Shown here: positions 24,016 to 31,886 of the stretch, piece after piece
Position numbering within the stretch: the first letter of the stretch is position 1
How the letters are laid out: the number at the start of each line of letters is the position of its first letter
Assembly: GCA_003507115.1 (NCBI GenBank)
Contig: DNWN01000147.1
Span: 1-31,886, forward strand
Source: Cryomorphaceae bacterium
GTDB taxonomy: Bacteria; Bacteroidota; Bacteroidia; Flavobacteriales; Schleiferiaceae
DNA length: 31,886 nucleotides
Direction of reading: 5' to 3'
Position numbers and translations under genes: made by a program
Notes under the pieces: model-generated
The model's input: only the letters and a program-made list of their open reading frames with translations
Told to the model about the DNA's origin: nothing
The model's database searches: none

Positions 24016-25260
24016 TTAATCTTGATCTTTCGAGACAATCACGCAGGCAATGCGCTGAGCATCCATCGTTTCAATGCTGAAGACCCAATTCCCGAGTTGT
24101 AAGGTCTCCCCTTCCACAGGCAAATGGCCAAGGTGATCTGCGATCAATCCCCCCAAGGTGCTGTATCCATCGTCCTCTGGCCAATCAAAGCCATAGGTTT
24201 CGTTGAGATGGTCCACTTCGAGCGAAGCATCCAACCGCCAGGTTCCATTGGGAAGCACTTCTTCCGTTCGCACGTCGCTATCGTGCTCGTCATCAATTTC
24301 ACCAAAGAGCTCCTCCACCACGTCCTCTAGGGTGACAATCCCCGTGAGAGAGCCGAGGTCATCGACCACCGAAGCCATGGATCGCTTCTCCCGAATCAAC
24401 ATTTTAAAGACCTCCTGAGCACTCATCGTCTCGGGCACGAAGGACAGGGGCGTCAGGATGGAGGCTAGTCTTTTGGGTCGGCGGAACAAGCCAAAGGCAT
24501 GCACATAGGCAAATGCATCATCGACGGTCTCCCGGTAGACCACCAATTTGGAAAAGCCTGTCTGAGTGAATTGGTCACGGAGGTCATCCATTGTGATGTC
24601 CGCGGGCACGGCGCATATCTCCGTACGCGGCACCATGCAGGACCGCACCTTCGTATCACCAAAGTCCAACGCATTTCGAAAGAGTTCTATTTCAGGCTCC
24701 ACCTCTTCGGCTGAACTTCCCTCTTCCAGGTAGTGGTCCAAATCCGCACGTCCAAAGACAACGGGTTCTCGCACCGACTGAATGTCTCGACCCATACGAC
24801 GGAGAAACAAACGGCTGAGTCGCGTGAGGATTTCAACGAGAGGCCAAAGCAAAAAGTAGATCCCCATCAAAGGCACCGTAAACCAGCGCAAGGAATCATT
24901 GGCCCGATGGCGGAAAAAGGCTTTGGGTAAATATTCCGCGACAAAAAGCACGACAATGGTGGATCCTAAAGTCTCTAGGGTCACCGCCCACCCGGTACCC
25001 ATATATTTCAATAGCCAAGGATCGAGAATGGCGGCCGTCTTGAGGCCGACGACAACCAAAGCCAAGGTGTTCCCCATGAGCATAGCGCCGATATAATGGC
25101 CTGGATGGGCAATGAGGTAGGCCAACCACCTCCCGAGGAGGGTCGAGCGCTTTGTTTCAATCTCAATCTGAAGACGGTTTGCGCTCAAGTAGGCGATTTC
25201 CATACCCGAGAAAAAGGCAGAGAAAACCAAAGCACAGAGAAGGACTAAACCGTTGCTCAT
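24016..25260 (-). CDS. CNNM/CorC-type transporter-like protein (hemolysin family)
   Basis: This 414-residue inner-membrane protein has a CNNM (DUF21) transmembrane domain (about 1-180, FFSGMEIAYLSANRLQIE at the start), a pair of CBS domains (about 200-320, with VRSCMVPRTEICAV and SLTGIVTLEDVVEELFGEI), and a CorC/HlyC C-terminal domain (about 335-412). Relatives are implicated in magnesium or cobalt efflux. The hemolysin name is historical. The start is taken at 25260, where ATGA overlaps the stop of the small upstream gene; an in-frame ATG 11 codons earlier would overlap that gene by 37 bases. It is not GldE, judged from its N-terminus. Confidence 0.93.
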   Translation of the reverse strand: MSNGLVLLCALVFSAFFSGMEIAYLSANRLQIEIETKRSTLLGRWLAYLIAHPGHYIGAMLMGNTLALVVVGLKTAAILDPWLLKYMGTGWAVTLETLGSTIVVLFVAEYLPKAFFRHRANDSLRWFTVPLMGIYFLLWPLVEILTRLSRLFLRRMGRDIQSVREPVVFGRADLDHYLEEGSSAEEVEPEIELFRNALDFGDTKVRSCMVPRTEICAVPADITMDDLRDQFTQTGFSKLVVYRETVDDAFAYVHAFGLFRRPKRLASILTPLSFVPETMSAQEVFKMLIREKRSMASVVDDLGSLTGIVTLEDVVEELFGEIDDEHDSDVRTEEVLPNGTWRLDASLEVDHLNETYGFDWPEDDGYSTLGGLIADHLGHLPVEGETLQLGNWVFSIETMDAQRIACVIVSKDQD

Positions 25261-25490
25261 GATGGCTTGGAAGCCTCGTCGTGGGATTTCCAACGCGCTT
25301 CCATCGTCTTGCGCTGTTTGCGGCGAAGACCAAACATAAAAAAGCCCAAAAAGGCAAATAGAATGAACATGTAGGCCCTATTGCGATCCTCATTCCATTG
25401 GCTGTAAATCGTTTCGAGGGAGAGCAACCCAATCACCATCCAGACCCATTCAACGGTGCGGAGGCTGCGGCGGGCAAAGTTTGGTTTCAT
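25257..25490 (-). CDS. Small two-helix membrane protein, function unknown
   Basis: This 77-residue protein is supported by its exact ATGA overlaps at both ends: its ATG at 25490 overlaps the lptC stop and its stop overlaps the CNNM start. It has a basic N-terminus, two hydrophobic segments (about 14-28 and 40-54) separated by a polar loop (SQWNEDRNR), and a very basic C-terminal tail (LRRKQRKTMEARWK). I do not recognise the family. Its place between LptC and a CNNM protein suggests an envelope role, but nothing more can be said. Confidence 0.78.
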   Translation of the reverse strand: MKPNFARRSLRTVEWVWMVIGLLSLETIYSQWNEDRNRAYMFILFAFLGFFMFGLRRKQRKTMEARWKSHDEASKPS

Positions 25491-26059
25491 TCGAGGTTAT
25501 TTTCGTCGCCTTCAAAGTGGCCGGACACTGCAAAGATGGTGTATTGCGACAAATCTTCTCGTGCCACAAAGCCTTTTCCTTGCACTTCTTCGCCTTTGTC
25601 GAGAATGCGGACTTCGGATTCGCTTCGAAATTCTTGTTTCACACGGTCCCATTCCATCGCAGATGTGTACAAGGCGTTGCCTCCGTCTTGGACGACCTGT
25701 ACATCCCCAGTCAGTACCCAAACTTGGTCGGACATGCGCCGCACCGCTTTATCGGCCTTGAGGTAGCCTGTCTCGGCCCCACGAGCGTTTAGGATGCTCA
25801 CCCGAAAGCCTTGGCGAAATACCTGGCGGGGCCATTCCTCTGCCTCTGAATAATCTTCTAAAAGTCCCGCATCCACACGAATTTTGGCGAGGCCACTATC
25901 GCTGTAGATAATCTGTACATGCTCCTGCTCCACCATAGCACCTTGAAACGACTGCGCTAGCTGGCTCACCGCCACCTCGTCGTTGGAACAAGCCCCGGCT
26001 GCCAACAACAAGGGAGCCCAGAAGGCCCCCTTGAATGGTATGCTTGGTTGCTTCCCCAC
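25487..26059 (-). CDS. lptC: LPS export protein LptC, probable lipoprotein
   Basis: LptC bridges the LptBFG transporter and periplasmic LptA in moving LPS to the outer membrane. The fold is visible as repeated beta strands: VQIIYSDSGLAKIRVDAG, YLKADKAVRRMSDQVWVLTGDVQVV and LYTSAMEWD. From a GTG at 26059 the protein has 190 residues and a signal peptide ending LLLAAGAC, consistent with a lipobox whose -3 residue is Ala. That GTG lies four bases after the TPR gene stop. ATG alternatives at 26089 and 26104 give longer n-regions and overlap the TPR gene, so the start is uncertain. LptA, LptB and LptD are not in the window. Confidence 0.85.
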   Translation of the reverse strand: MGKQPSIPFKGAFWAPLLLAAGACSNDEVAVSQLAQSFQGAMVEQEHVQIIYSDSGLAKIRVDAGLLEDYSEAEEWPRQVFRQGFRVSILNARGAETGYLKADKAVRRMSDQVWVLTGDVQVVQDGGNALYTSAMEWDRVKQEFRSESEVRILDKGEEVQGKGFVAREDLSQYTIFAVSGHFEGDENNLE

Positions 26060-26063
26060 CGTG

Positions 26064-27467
26064 TTAGAAACGGACCGTAACGGTTTCATTAATCCAACAT
26101 CCAATGGTGTAGCGGTCTCCCTCTTTGTAATTAAACTGGAAGGAAATGCTCTTATCCGGAATGCCCGCGCGCAGATTCACAATCGTTCTATCCACACGGG
26201 CAGCTATACTTGGATCGACACTCTTAGCACGGTTCGCCTTGTCAATGGCGGCCCAGTAAACCGCATTCTTTTCAAACACGTTGTTCCCGCACGTTCCAGC
26301 TGCCGAAGCATAGACATTCGCCCACATCAAGTAGGCCTCGCCCGAGTTCTCGTTGGCGCGAACGGCGTTCGCACAATCGCTCTTTGCAGCCACCAAGTTG
26401 CCCAATTTGAGATGGATTGCCGCCAATCGCAGGTAGTCCCGCGACTTTTTCAAAGGATCTGCCTCTAGGGCAATGGCGTCAGTGAAGTACTTCAAGGCAT
26501 CGTCGTATTTCTCATTCTTGATACTCAAAACTCCCATGGATCGGGCGGCCTGAGCAGACGGATCCAAATCATAGAGGGACTGTGCCACTTGATAATAAAT
26601 GGGGTTGTCTGTACAATCAGAAGTACCGGCTGTATCCGTGCGCTCTTTGGAAAGCAGCTTTTCTGCCCGACGCAACCAGGCGGCATCCTCGGCATGCTTA
26701 TCGAAGTTTTCTTGGTTGTAGATTAAGCCCATGCGGTCGCAGGTCAACAAAGGAGCCAAACCGCGCTCAATGTTACCAATGAGTTTGTTGGATTGCTCCA
26801 AGAGGCGCTTGTCAATGTCGAGCACCCGTTTTTCGCGTGATGTAATGGTTCCCAAAGTGTCCTTCTCCGTCAAGCTGGTAATCTCGCGGTTCCAATTGTC
26901 CGACTGAATTTCGATGGCTTCCCCAACCGCTCCATATGCATTCAATAGACCTTCGGAATCCAAGGTGTCCACCTTGTACAGGGCGATGGCCGCGTTGAAG
27001 TAGTTATTGAGATATAATGGCTGAATTTCTCCCGGATTGATCGCCAAGGCCGCGTTGAACATTTGGAATGCCTGGTAACTGTCTTTGGGATGATACTCGT
27101 AGTAGTCATTGGCTTTTTGACCCAGAATCTTGGCCTCATTCCCCGGATAATAGCGATTCCAATCATCATACATGGCCATCAAGTCATCAATGAGAGCCTG
27201 CTTTTGGGCAGGATCCACGGCTGCTTTGATTTTCGCGTCAAAAATTTTAGGGGCAAACTTGTAGACTACCTCGCTGGCTTGAGGACAGGTGGTGTACACC
27301 AATAACCAGGGCTCATACGCTTGCAGATATTCCTTGCTATTGCACAGTGAACCAAAGTTGTTGTAATTCTCAAAACAACGAATGCTGTCGGCTTCCGTAG
27401 ATCCCCATTGCTGGGCTTGAGCTCCAAAAGATAACAACGCGATACAAACAATTATAAAACGCTTCAT
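26064..27467 (-). CDS. Secreted tetratricopeptide-repeat protein
   Basis: This 467-residue protein has a signal peptide (1-18, MKRFIIVCIALLSFGAQA) and TPR-like helical repeats along its length. The clearest are AFQMFNAALAINPG (about 133-146) and the C-terminal run SMGVLSIKNEKYDDALKYF / YLRLAAIHLKLGNLVAAKSDCANAV / AYLMWANVYASA. It contains eight or so cysteines, unusual for a cytosolic TPR protein but fitting a periplasmic one. I know this type only as a conserved Bacteroidota protein encoded between a coaX-linked outer-membrane protein and lptC. A scaffold for outer-membrane assembly is possible but not shown. The upstream gene ends five bases before its start. Confidence 0.85.
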   Translation of the reverse strand: MKRFIIVCIALLSFGAQAQQWGSTEADSIRCFENYNNFGSLCNSKEYLQAYEPWLLVYTTCPQASEVVYKFAPKIFDAKIKAAVDPAQKQALIDDLMAMYDDWNRYYPGNEAKILGQKANDYYEYHPKDSYQAFQMFNAALAINPGEIQPLYLNNYFNAAIALYKVDTLDSEGLLNAYGAVGEAIEIQSDNWNREITSLTEKDTLGTITSREKRVLDIDKRLLEQSNKLIGNIERGLAPLLTCDRMGLIYNQENFDKHAEDAAWLRRAEKLLSKERTDTAGTSDCTDNPIYYQVAQSLYDLDPSAQAARSMGVLSIKNEKYDDALKYFTDAIALEADPLKKSRDYLRLAAIHLKLGNLVAAKSDCANAVRANENSGEAYLMWANVYASAAGTCGNNVFEKNAVYWAAIDKANRAKSVDPSIAARVDRTIVNLRAGIPDKSISFQFNYKEGDRYTIGCWINETVTVRF

Positions 27468-27472
27468 AGGTA

Positions 27473-28828
27473 TTAACGGTATTTAAATTTCATAAACCAT
27501 TGATCGTTGAGCGTGACCCCAACAACGGCCTGAGTGAAGAATTCTTGGACCAAATTATTTTGCTTCGTTCCGTAGGTACCCACCTGAGCACCAATGTGAA
27601 GCGTTGCAAATTTAACATCCCCAGGTAAAATGGCACGGCCTCCGAGCGGAAGACCAACCCCTACCGAGCCCAACCAGGCGTGAATCGGCGTGCTGTTCAG
27701 CACCAAACCTGTGCTTTCATATTGAAAACTCGCACGATACGCCACTTCTGACCCGTAAGATTTCAAACGCTTCCCCGGCAATGCCAAGGAGGGAATCATC
27801 GAGGCCGATACGGAGAAGCGGTGGCCGTTTTCTGCATAGACCGGCGTCCAAGGCTCTGAGCTTAGCCATGGTAGAGTACCCGTCCAAAAAGGGAGTAACT
27901 CCATTTGCTCCGTCATCTGATATTGTGCGCCGATCGACCAAGCTGAAATCGGAAGATCTTTTACTGGCTTCGATATTTCCAACCCGAGGGCCATCTGGGT
28001 AGGGATATAAATCAACCCTGATTCTCCTACGATGGCACTACCTGTGTCCAACGGGGTGTCCATGCCCGAACCCGTAGATATATAGGTGTAACTCACGTCG
28101 CTATAGGTGCTTTGAATGGATGAACCGTCGCGAAATGTCAATCCGAGCATGGCCTGCAGAGATCCCATCGGGATGCGCAATTGCGCCCCGGCATCCCACA
28201 TCCAATCGCTAGTCAACGTCCGCTGAGTGAGGCGAACCGCGTTGAATTGATTGTTGACGAAAATAAGGTTCGTCGTTTGGTCTAAAGAACCAAAGACATA
28301 GTTGGCATTGACTCCTAGTGAGAGATATTTCAGAGCCGTAAAGCCCACGCCAAAATGTGCTTTGTTGAATCCGCCCTTGCCCTGATATTGTTGAACGTAT
28401 TCACCAAAATCAGGATCAGAACCCCCCGTAAGCATGTCATAGCCGGTCAAACTATACGGCATCACCCCGGCTGAAAAGCCCATCCATTTTTTCAGCGGGA
28501 AAGCAATGCCCATGTTGCGAAATCCTCCCGTGGTATTCCACAAGCTCGCTGTCTTCGTCGATTGGTGTATACCCTGATAACTTCCACCTAGGTCCAAGGT
28601 GGTGTAGCGAATGTTGGCATAGCTCGCTGGCTGAGCCGGATTGACATAAAGACCTGAGTGAGCCGCGGCCTGGGTTCCCCCCATAAGCTGATGATAGGCG
28701 AAGGCATTGGGCTGAACCAATCCATGTCCATACAACGAATAGGGACTCACGCTTCCGCTTTGTGCCAAGGCCCATGGGCCTCCTGCGAGGAGAAGAAGAA
28801 GGGGGAGAAACTTACAGGTTCTTTTCAT
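27473..28828 (-). CDS. Predicted beta-barrel outer-membrane protein
   Basis: This 451-residue protein from the ATG at 28828 has a signal peptide (about 1-22, MKRTCKFLPLLLLLAGGPWALA) and an N-terminus SVSPYSLYGHG like a family of Bacteroidota outer-membrane proteins distantly related to FadL/OmpP1. Many alternating amphipathic strands follow, and the C-terminus ends in an aromatic/basic strand (WFMKFKYR) as barrels do. The start is chosen because the upstream in-frame ATG at 28915 lies deep in coaX and lacks a signal peptide; the chosen start still overlaps coaX by 17 bases. The substrate is unknown. The TPR gene follows after five bases. Confidence 0.82.
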   Translation of the reverse strand: MKRTCKFLPLLLLLAGGPWALAQSGSVSPYSLYGHGLVQPNAFAYHQLMGGTQAAAHSGLYVNPAQPASYANIRYTTLDLGGSYQGIHQSTKTASLWNTTGGFRNMGIAFPLKKWMGFSAGVMPYSLTGYDMLTGGSDPDFGEYVQQYQGKGGFNKAHFGVGFTALKYLSLGVNANYVFGSLDQTTNLIFVNNQFNAVRLTQRTLTSDWMWDAGAQLRIPMGSLQAMLGLTFRDGSSIQSTYSDVSYTYISTGSGMDTPLDTGSAIVGESGLIYIPTQMALGLEISKPVKDLPISAWSIGAQYQMTEQMELLPFWTGTLPWLSSEPWTPVYAENGHRFSVSASMIPSLALPGKRLKSYGSEVAYRASFQYESTGLVLNSTPIHAWLGSVGVGLPLGGRAILPGDVKFATLHIGAQVGTYGTKQNNLVQEFFTQAVVGVTLNDQWFMKFKYR

Positions 28829-29516
28829 AATCGTACTGGGCGAAAATCCCAAGGGCTTCCAAATTTGAGGCTGCAAAGATGCCGCTTTCCAATGGTTTAG
28901 CAAAAGCCGAGCCATCCCCTCCCGTTAAATAAATCGCCACGTCTGGGTATTCTTGGCGCCATGAAGCAATCCAAAACTGCATTTCGGCCAGCATTCCATG
29001 ATACGCCCCTTGCTGCATGCTCGACTCTGTCGTGATCGTACCCGTGGGGCTAAAGGGTACAGACTCCGGGGACAGACGTGGAAGTACCCGCGCCCCCGCC
29101 GCCATGGCCTCAAGGCGCATGGTCCACCCGGGGGAAATGGGTCCACCGCGCAATGTGTTGGCGGCATCCAGCAACGTTCCAGTTAGACAGGTCCCGCAAG
29201 AAATCACAGCCAGATCACCCACTGGATGCAGCCTGCGGGCCCCTAATACGGCCAAACATCGATCTAATCCAATGGTTGGGGCCGCCTGCCACGTCATAGG
29301 CCATGGACTATCCTGCGTTAAAACGGCAGTTGATAGATCCTCAGGCACAAATCTCTGCGCCGTATTGACAATGCGAAGCTCAACGCCTTCAGCCATGGAA
29401 TCCAGCCATGACCAATCGTCCAGCTTAAAGAATTCAGTCTCTCCAAGCTGCTCTCCGTGGGGAGAAAAACGCGTGCGCTTATTCCGGGTATTCCCTAGCT
29501 CAATGGCCCAAATCAT
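28812..29516 (-). CDS. coaX: Type III pantothenate kinase homologue with altered catalytic residues
   Basis: CoaX phosphorylates pantothenate, the first step of CoA synthesis. The 234 residues have the CoaX frame: an N-terminal phosphate loop ELGNT (6-10), GLDR (83-86), GGPISPGWTMRLEAM (124-138) and LTGGDG near 200. Two normally invariant acids are changed. The first loop Asp (DxGNT) is Glu6, and the DxGT motif that supplies the catalytic base reads SCGT (Ser106, codon at 29201-29199). The protein may be weak, use another base, or have lost kinase activity. Its promoter element ends four bases upstream, implying a leaderless mRNA. It overlaps the downstream outer-membrane gene by 17 bases, a linkage seen in other Flavobacteriales. 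Confidence 0.87.
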   Translation of the reverse strand: MIWAIELGNTRNKRTRFSPHGEQLGETEFFKLDDWSWLDSMAEGVELRIVNTAQRFVPEDLSTAVLTQDSPWPMTWQAAPTIGLDRCLAVLGARRLHPVGDLAVISCGTCLTGTLLDAANTLRGGPISPGWTMRLEAMAAGARVLPRLSPESVPFSPTGTITTESSMQQGAYHGMLAEMQFWIASWRQEYPDVAIYLTGGDGSAFAKPLESGIFAASNLEALGIFAQYDYEKNL

Positions 29517-29520
29517 GGCG

Positions 29521-29528
29521 CAAAAGTA
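29521..29528 (-). promoter_or_regulatory. -7 element for coaX, implying a leaderless mRNA
   Basis: On the minus strand this reads TACTTTTG, an exact TAnnTTTG match ending four bases before the coaX ATG at 29516. The geometry is the same as at dgkA. It would let the coaX-to-ppiD cluster be transcribed independently of the ligase gene 27 bases upstream. Confidence 0.5.
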
Positions 29529-29543
29529 GCCCTAACGCACCGC

Positions 29544-31736
29544 TTAAGCATCGAGGAAAACGACCTTCTTCGATGTTTCGTGGTGTGCATAGACGGCGTC
29601 CCGATAATGGGCCTCCACTTGATTTCGCTTGATTTTGAGCGTGGGAGTCAAAAAGCCATTCTCGACCGTCCAATCTTCCGCGACCCAAATCAAACGGTCC
29701 ATCTTTTCATGGGACGAAAGGGTGGCGTTGACCTCGGAGAGCAACTCTTCCGCCGCTTTGTGCACGTCTTTTTGAGACCCATTTCGAGCGTCTTCGGTCA
29801 TGACCGCTAGAGCGACGGGCTGAGGAAGATCCAAGCCCACCACGCATACCTGCGCCATGTGTTCAGATTGTAGTAGAAGACCTTCAATCGGCGCCGGGGC
29901 TACGTACTTCCCTTTCGAAGTTTTGAAAATATCCTTGATTCGACCGGTAATCGTGAGGTATCCCTCCGCATCAATCTTTCCACAGTCGCCCGTGTGCAAG
30001 GGTCCTCCCGCATAGAGTTCTGCCGTTTTCTCCGGCTCCTTGTAGTATCCCAAGGTGCAGGTGGGGCCTTCAACTAGGACTTCATCCCCCTCGCCGATGG
30101 TGACGTGCATCCCCGGAAAGGCCTGGCCTACCGTTCCAATCTTCACCTTTCCGCGGAAATTCACCGTGGAAATACCCAGATTCTCGGTCATTCCATAGAC
30201 TTCCTGGATTTGAATACCCAAGGACGCGAATTCAGTCAATAAGCTCGCGCGAATGGGTGCCGCCCCGGAAAGGACGAGGCGCGCTCGAGAAAGGCCAAGT
30301 TTTTTCCGCAGAACGGGCGCGAGGGCTTTGCGAAGGAAGGCCGATGGAATTTTTTTATGAAGGGTTTCTCCAAATTTCTCCCAAATCCGAGGAACGGCGA
30401 GGAAAACAGTCGGCTGTGCCTGCTCCAGATCACGCGCAAACGTATCCAGGGCTTGGACGAAATGAATTCGGCCCGTTAAGTAAACCCCCGCCGCCGAAAT
30501 AATCATCCGCTCGGCCACGTGGCTCAATGGTAAGTACGAAATGAAAACCTCTTGATGGAGAAAGTCAAATTGTTGGAGGATCATCCGAAAAGCGGACTGG
30601 AAGGCCGCGAAATGATGCATGACGCCTTTGGGCATACCTGTGGTTCCCGATGTGTAGATGATCGTCATGAGCGCTTCGGGATCCATGGGATGCGGGGTAA
30701 AGTGGGGATCCGATTTTGCCGTGATGGACTCCCAGGAATGATGCGTCGCCTGATTCGGGAGTGTCATGTAGGGGATGGTGATGCAATGGACACCGGATGG
30801 ACAATGCTGGGCATAGAGCATGGGGTCATCCAATTTCCCGATGACTAAAACTTTACTTTCGGAATGCTCTAAGATTTTGTACGCGGTTGCCCCATCAATC
30901 GTGGGATATATGGGCACCGAGACCGCTCCGGCGAGAGAAATACCGTAATCCGCAAGAAGCCAATGAGCGGAGTTCTTTCCCACGACCGCCACCTTATCTC
31001 CTGGCCCGACGCCTAAGGCCGATAAACCCGAAGCAAACCGACACGCTTCCCGATATGCTTCTCCAAATGTGAACTGAATGCGTCCGGCTTCGGCATGGGG
31101 CTCATCTAAGAAGACACGATGGGGGAAATGCTCGGCATTCCAGGCTAATTGCTCGGGCAACGTCCGGCGCGCTCGATCGGGCGTCAAATGTTGAAGCCCC
31201 TGGTCTATGTGATAGCCTTCTAAAGGCCCAAGGACATCCAATACTTGGTGGTGGCTTTCCTCTGGACCTGCCCCAGGCGCAAAAGGCTCAGCGATACTAA
31301 TGACTTTGCGCCCATAGTCCATGCCGAGGGTAATAATAGGGACCCCCGCCGCCCGGGCGATGGCATGATAGCCTGACTTGAGTTCACCCACTCTTTCCCG
31401 AGTGCCTTCCGGGGATAAGGCCAATTTAAACGAGGAATTGGATTGAAACTGTCCTGTGAGGTGTTCCACCAGACCTTGAGGGCTCCTGCGGTCCACCGGG
31501 ATGGCGCCTAACGCTCGCATCAAGGGTGCGAGGGGCCACCAGAATAAACTATCCTTTGCCAAAAATTTGATGTCGTGCAGTCCCAAGTCCTCTCGAACGC
31601 ACAATCCGATGAAAAAGTCTCTCCAAGAGGTATGGGGCCCAGACACGAGAACAAATTGGGCTAGGTTTTTTGGCATCGGGTCACGGTATTCCCAACCCTT
31701 CTTTGCCAAACGGCCGCGAAGAAATGTAAGTTTCAT
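29544..31736 (-). CDS. Fusion of PlsC-like acyltransferase and long-chain acyl-CoA/ACP ligase
   Basis: This is one uninterrupted 730-residue frame with two enzymes. Residues 1-180 are a PlsC-like acyltransferase: HxxxxD as His35-Asp40 in PHTSWRDF, LGAIPVDR near 76-83, and LSPEGTRERV (Glu110) as the EGTR motif. This part equals a full-length stand-alone Bacteroidota acyltransferase. Residues about 195-730 are an AMP-forming fatty-acid ligase, with P-loop YTSGTTGMPKG (361-371), YGMTEN, HTGDCGKIDAEGYLTITGRIKDIFK and a C-terminal lysine in KIKRNQ. The order matches E. coli Aas, which re-acylates lysophospholipids with acyl groups it activates on ACP. A similar lipid-repair role is inferred. It is the first gene of the minus cluster, with coaX 27 bases downstream. 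Confidence 0.9.
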   Translation of the reverse strand: MKLTFLRGRLAKKGWEYRDPMPKNLAQFVLVSGPHTSWRDFFIGLCVREDLGLHDIKFLAKDSLFWWPLAPLMRALGAIPVDRRSPQGLVEHLTGQFQSNSSFKLALSPEGTRERVGELKSGYHAIARAAGVPIITLGMDYGRKVISIAEPFAPGAGPEESHHQVLDVLGPLEGYHIDQGLQHLTPDRARRTLPEQLAWNAEHFPHRVFLDEPHAEAGRIQFTFGEAYREACRFASGLSALGVGPGDKVAVVGKNSAHWLLADYGISLAGAVSVPIYPTIDGATAYKILEHSESKVLVIGKLDDPMLYAQHCPSGVHCITIPYMTLPNQATHHSWESITAKSDPHFTPHPMDPEALMTIIYTSGTTGMPKGVMHHFAAFQSAFRMILQQFDFLHQEVFISYLPLSHVAERMIISAAGVYLTGRIHFVQALDTFARDLEQAQPTVFLAVPRIWEKFGETLHKKIPSAFLRKALAPVLRKKLGLSRARLVLSGAAPIRASLLTEFASLGIQIQEVYGMTENLGISTVNFRGKVKIGTVGQAFPGMHVTIGEGDEVLVEGPTCTLGYYKEPEKTAELYAGGPLHTGDCGKIDAEGYLTITGRIKDIFKTSKGKYVAPAPIEGLLLQSEHMAQVCVVGLDLPQPVALAVMTEDARNGSQKDVHKAAEELLSEVNATLSSHEKMDRLIWVAEDWTVENGFLTPTLKIKRNQVEAHYRDAVYAHHETSKKVVFLDA

Positions 31737-31862
31737 GTCAACAATTTAAATCCTTAATTAGGTTCGTTTAACACTTGCGTGTCAAAAAACTCAAAAATTT
31801 TGCCTCCGAAGTGGGGCAGGAGAATGCAGATTTGTGTTTAACTTCGCGCCTCCATTTTGAAT

Positions 31863-31886
31863 GGTTCGGTAGCTCAGTTGGTAGAG
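31863..31886 (+). tRNA. tRNA gene, 5' part only (cut by window end)
   Basis: GGTTCGG fits a 7-base acceptor strand, followed by TA (positions 8-9) and the D arm GCTC-AGTTGGTA-GAG. This is the canonical first third of a tRNA. The anticodon lies beyond the window, so the isotype cannot be read. The 126 bases between it and the divergent ligase gene are AT-rich and hold no gene; a TAACTTCG at 31839-31846 is a one-mismatch -7 candidate. Confidence 0.85.

Noticed and set aside
24016-25260. Gliding motility protein GldE
   Set aside because: It shares the CNNM-CBS-CorC layout, but the N-terminus and lptC neighbourhood fit the general hemolysin/CorC family instead.

Overview
The window is a gene-dense chromosomal segment (about 53% GC by eye) from a member of the Bacteroidota, most likely the Flavobacteriales. 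The evidence is lineage-typical content: a DUF4290-murA pair, type IX secretion (T9SS) type B C-terminal domains, a PorP/SprF protein, a DnaJ with only two CxxCxGxG repeats, an Asp-type MurA, and TAnnTTTG -7 promoter elements with no Shine-Dalgarno sequences. The genus cannot be told from the sequence alone. I see no phage, insertion sequence, CRISPR array or integration scar.

Layout. (1) 111-5017, plus strand: uvrD/pcrA helicase, DUF4290 protein, murA (GTG start) and a secreted TlpA-like thioredoxin. (2) 5018-6853: a hairpin, then an unusual regulatory region (10-bp inverted repeat plus a sigma-54-like -24/-12 element), grpE-dnaJ and a bidirectional terminator. (3) 6881-12352, minus strand: a three-gene surface operon in which two large T9SS type B cargo proteins flank a PorP/SprF barrel that carries a coiled coil and a C-terminal SPOR domain. 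(4) 12656-13488, plus strand: a DgkA-family lipid kinase and a GAF/fRMsr-like protein, convergent with a MacB/FtsX-type permease (13495-14745, minus). (5) 14814-21795, plus strand: purH-mreB-mreC-mreD-mrdA(PBP2)-rodA, the cell elongation machine, tightly coupled and closed by a strong terminator. (6) 21867-31736, minus strand: transcription order is acyltransferase/acyl-CoA ligase fusion, degenerate coaX, outer-membrane protein, TPR protein, lptC, a small membrane protein, a CNNM/CorC protein and a PpiD/SurA-like chaperone. Most of these act in envelope assembly. (7) The window ends inside the 5' half of a tRNA gene.

How the genes work together. Most of the window serves the cell envelope: peptidoglycan precursor synthesis (MurA), elongation (MreBCD-PBP2-RodA), lipid handling (DgkA, acyltransferase-ligase), LPS export (LptC), outer-membrane protein folding (PpiD-like), and secretion and display of giant surface proteins (PorP/SprF-SPOR with its two cargos).

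The items most worth a second look are the cargo / PorP-SPOR / cargo operon with duplicated C-terminal modules, the Aas-like fusion, a CoaX homologue lacking two key acidic residues, the grpE regulatory region, and a set of -7 elements so close to start codons that several transcripts should be leaderless or nearly so. No wholly new system is proven; the T9SS triad is the best candidate for an under-described functional unit.
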